A stretch of DNA of 64,000 nucleotides from Pyrenophora tritici-repentis (Eukaryota; Ascomycota; Dothideomycetes; Pleosporales; Pleosporaceae): NCBI RefSeq assembly GCF_003171515.1, contig NC_089395.1, positions 2,852,001-2,916,000 on the forward strand, read 5' to 3'. Shown in pieces: positions 61,904 to 64,000 of this stretch (its first letter is position 1; every line of letters begins with the position of its first letter). The position numbers and the translations under genes are program-made. The notes beneath the pieces were generated by a model, which saw nothing but the letters and a program-made list of their open reading frames with translations, did no database searches and was not told the origin of the DNA.

Positions 61904-62094
61904 ATTATAAGATATATCTAGATACACGTGCTTAAATGCTAGCTGGCGAAGCCTCTGTATATTATAAATGAAACTAGTTAATGCTACACTGTGTTAACGT
62001 GTCCGTGCGCGTGATGCGCGGATTCGCGTGATGCGCGGGGAACACCAAAACACGTCAAACCCCTTCACCTTCAACACACGTTAACTCCACCAAT

Positions 62095-64000
62095 ATGGAC
62101 CCAATTCAAGCTGCGATTGAAGATATTGAAAATCTAGAGCCAGGAGAACAGTTCTCGTATACTAAAATTGCTGCTAAGCATGGTGTTGTGAGATCTACGT
62201 TGACCCGAAGGCACCAGGGCCAGACAAGCTCAGAAAGAGACAAGAACTTCAACCAGCAGAAACTCAACCCACAACAAGAGCTAGAGCTTGTGAGATATAT
62301 CGAAAAGCTCACAAAGCGAGGCATTCCTCCTACACGAGAGATGATCAGGAATTTCTCATCAGAAGTAGCCCATCAGCAGCTCAGCGAGAGCTGGGTTACT
62401 CGCTTCATCAACCGACACGAGATCCATCTCATCTCAAAGTGGACCAGCGCCATGGATCGTACGCGCCACCTGGCTGATTCTGAGTCAAAGTATAGACTCT
62501 ACTTCGAGCTGCTGCATCGAAAGATCACCGAATATCACCTAGAGGCTCGAGATATATACAATATGGATGAGAAGGGCTTCTTAATTGGCTTGATAGGCAG
62601 AAGTAAGAGGATATTCAGCAGGCGTCAATGGGAGAAGAAGGAGGTTCGAGCATCTCTCCAGGATGGATCACGCGAGTTTCTGACAGTCCTGGCCTGCTGC
62701 TGCGCTGATGGGAGCTCGCTGCCTCCAGCCCTTATCTACGCAGCTAAAAATGGAGCTATACGATCGAGTTGGGTAGAAGATATCAAGGCAGGAGAACATG
62801 AGGTCTTTGTCTCATCATCTCCAACAGGCTGGTCAAATGATAACGTAGGCCTAGCTTGGCTGGAGCAGGTGTTTGATCGCTCTACAAAGCAACGATCAGG
62901 TAGATGGAGATTGCTCATCCTTGATGGCCATGGATCTCACCTCACGATGGAGTTTATTAAGTACTGCGATCGCCATAGGATCCTCCTCATGATCCTTCCT
63001 CCCCATTCGACCCATACGCTCCAGCCGCTAGATGTAGTGCTGTTCAAGCCACTCTCTCAAGCCTACTCTAACGAGCTCACTAACCATCTCCATAAGGCTC
63101 AAGGCCTTATTCCAATCAAGAAAGGGGACTTCTTCCCGCTCTTCTGGAGCGCCTGGATATCCTCCTTCACAGAGAGCCTCATATTGAAGGCCTTCGAAGC
63201 CACTGGGATCTGGCCGATGGATGCCAACGTTATCCTTCGTAGATTTGCTAGCACGCCAGAAGCTGAGAGAAGCTCATCGTCAGGGCTCTCTGATCATGAC
63301 TGGAGAAAGCTCGATCGGCTAGTACGAGCTGCTGTTAATGATAGCCATCAGTATGAGGCAAGAAAGCTGCGCTCAAGCGTTCACCATCTCTCTGTCAGAG
63401 ATGTCAACAAGCAAGTCAAGCTGGCTTGATTCTTATCGATTGCAGATCACAGACAATATAGAGGCTCGTGCACAGTGGCACGTCCCAGAGAATGGTCTGT
63501 GATCTGCAATCGATAAGAATCAAGCCAGCTTGACTTGCTTGTTGACATCTCTGCTCTCTGTGCAGTATGAGCTTTTAAAGCATGAGAACGAGGGCTTAAA
63601 GGAGGCTCTTCAACATAAAAAGAAGCACAGGAAGAAGGGCAAAGCTCTTGACCTTCAACAGCGCCAGGAGTATCACGGTGGCTCTGTCTTCTGGTCTCCT
63701 CACAAGCTGCGTGAGGCTCGAGCTAGAGAAGCAGTACGGGAGCGAGATGAGACGGAGGAGAAACTCCAAAAAGCACGGTCCAAGAAGCAGCGCGAGGAGG
63801 CTCGACTGCAGCGTCAAGATGAGCTCGAGGAGAGGCGTGTGGAGAGGCAGAGACTCAAGGAGATGAGGGAGCTTGAGCGAGCTGAGAAAGCAGCTGAACG
63901 CGCGCGCCAGAAGGAGGAGAGAGACGCTGCTAAAGCTATACAACTACCCCAAAAGGGAAAGAGGAGAGCTTCAGCAGCTACCTCATCGAACAACAAGCGT
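62095..64000 (+). pseudogene. pogo transposase (element C), interrupted by a foldback MITE
   Basis: The frame starts MDPIQAAIEDIENLEPGEQF. The Psq and CENP-B HTH domains and the DDE core (YNMDEKGF, LLILDGHGSH, LQPLDVVLFKPL) are intact. A foldback MITE at 63396-63553 ends the frame prematurely at 63429. Coding resumes after the MITE (YELLKHENEGLKEALQHKKK, then EYHGGSVFWSPHKLREAR) and continues to the window edge in the Lys/Glu/Arg-rich tail typical of this family. Apart from the MITE no disruption is visible, so inactivation is recent. Confidence 0.9.
63396..63553. mobile_element. hAT-type foldback MITE (158 bp)
   Basis: Arms of about 60 bp (CAGAGATGTCAACAAGCAAG and its exact reverse complement) flank a loop of about 38 bp. 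The 8-bp duplication is CTCTCTGT (63388-63395 and 63554-63561). No coding capacity. Confidence 0.95.

Larger units (their letters stand above)
59687..61996 (+). mobile_element. hAT-type element carrying a histone H3-like gene (copy 2)
   Basis: It starts TACGCTGGCAAATGGGT at 59687. A G-rich array, a shortened transposase gene (minus), a central spacer and an H3-like gene (plus) follow. The distal terminal part is cut off by pogo element C at 61997, inserted at a TA within the sequence that in copy 1 lies at about 23056. It is inverted relative to copy 1 and nearly identical over all shared parts. Confidence 0.85.
61997..64000 (+). mobile_element. pogo/Fot1 element C (runs off the window)
   Basis: It begins ACGTGTCCGTGCGCGTGA after TA (61995-61996) and is inserted in H3-hAT copy 2. 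The left terminal repeat has two tandem near-copies of a GCGTGATGCGCGG unit. The right end is beyond 64000. Confidence 0.9.

Noticed and set aside
63396..63553. Rho-independent-type terminator or structured RNA
   Set aside because: The exact 8-bp target duplication and CAGAG ends identify it as an inserted MITE, and the locus is eukaryotic.
1..64000. CRISPR array, prokaryotic operons or ribosome-binding sites
   Set aside because: The window is fungal; no direct-repeat/spacer pattern was seen.

Overview
The window looks like a filamentous ascomycete, most likely a Pleosporales species close to Pyrenophora (inference). Host genes carry many short introns of about 46-62 nt. The gene set is fungal: ACH1-type acetyl-CoA hydrolase, Whi5/Nrm1 repressor, GT32 Golgi transferase, HET-ankyrin protein and Zn2Cys6 regulator. 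The mobile DNA (pogo/Fot1, hAT, Ty1/copia, Ty3/gypsy, dispersed 5S fragments) fits a repeat-rich plant-associated fungus.

Region 1 (1-20 kb) is ordinary gene-dense sequence: a partial P/S-rich protein, a DenD-like NAD-dependent dehydrogenase, mitochondrial adrenodoxin reductase, a four-TM protein, a Whi5/Nrm1 repressor, acetyl-CoA hydrolase, a GT32 glycosyltransferase, a Mid2-like surface protein and three small membrane proteins. Four of these genes are each out of frame by exactly one surplus base in a short mononucleotide run, which suggests sequence error rather than four pseudogenes.

Region 2 (20-31.5 kb) is nested repeats: a decayed hAT transposase; the 3' half of a pogo element containing a probable SINE and a solo LTR; and a hAT-type element of about 2.6 kb carrying a divergent histone H3 gene. 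A complete copia element with identical 193-bp LTRs sits inside an intron of that H3 gene.

Region 3 (32-49 kb) holds a 1220-residue HET protein with 22 ankyrin repeats, a dead pogo element, solo LTRs, 5S fragments, hAT-type MITEs, and a small gene island of Zn2Cys6 regulator, MFS transporter and nitrilase. A MITE splits the regulator, and the nitrilase stop codon lies inside a transposon terminal repeat.

Region 4 (49-64 kb) holds a gypsy element with identical 167-bp LTRs, an intact pogo element with a zinc-knuckle transposase, the 5' half of a second pogo element, an inverted second copy of the H3-bearing hAT element with an intact H3 frame, and a further pogo element running off the right edge and broken by a foldback MITE.

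Two observations stand out. First, the H3-bearing hAT element contains repeated TTATCACAG motifs and look-alike introns. Second, the pogo halves at 21.4-22.8 kb and 58.6-59.7 kb join without a gap at the 8-bp TTTAGGCC site used by the hAT element. This implies that roughly 28 kb between the two inverted hAT copies was inverted by recombination.
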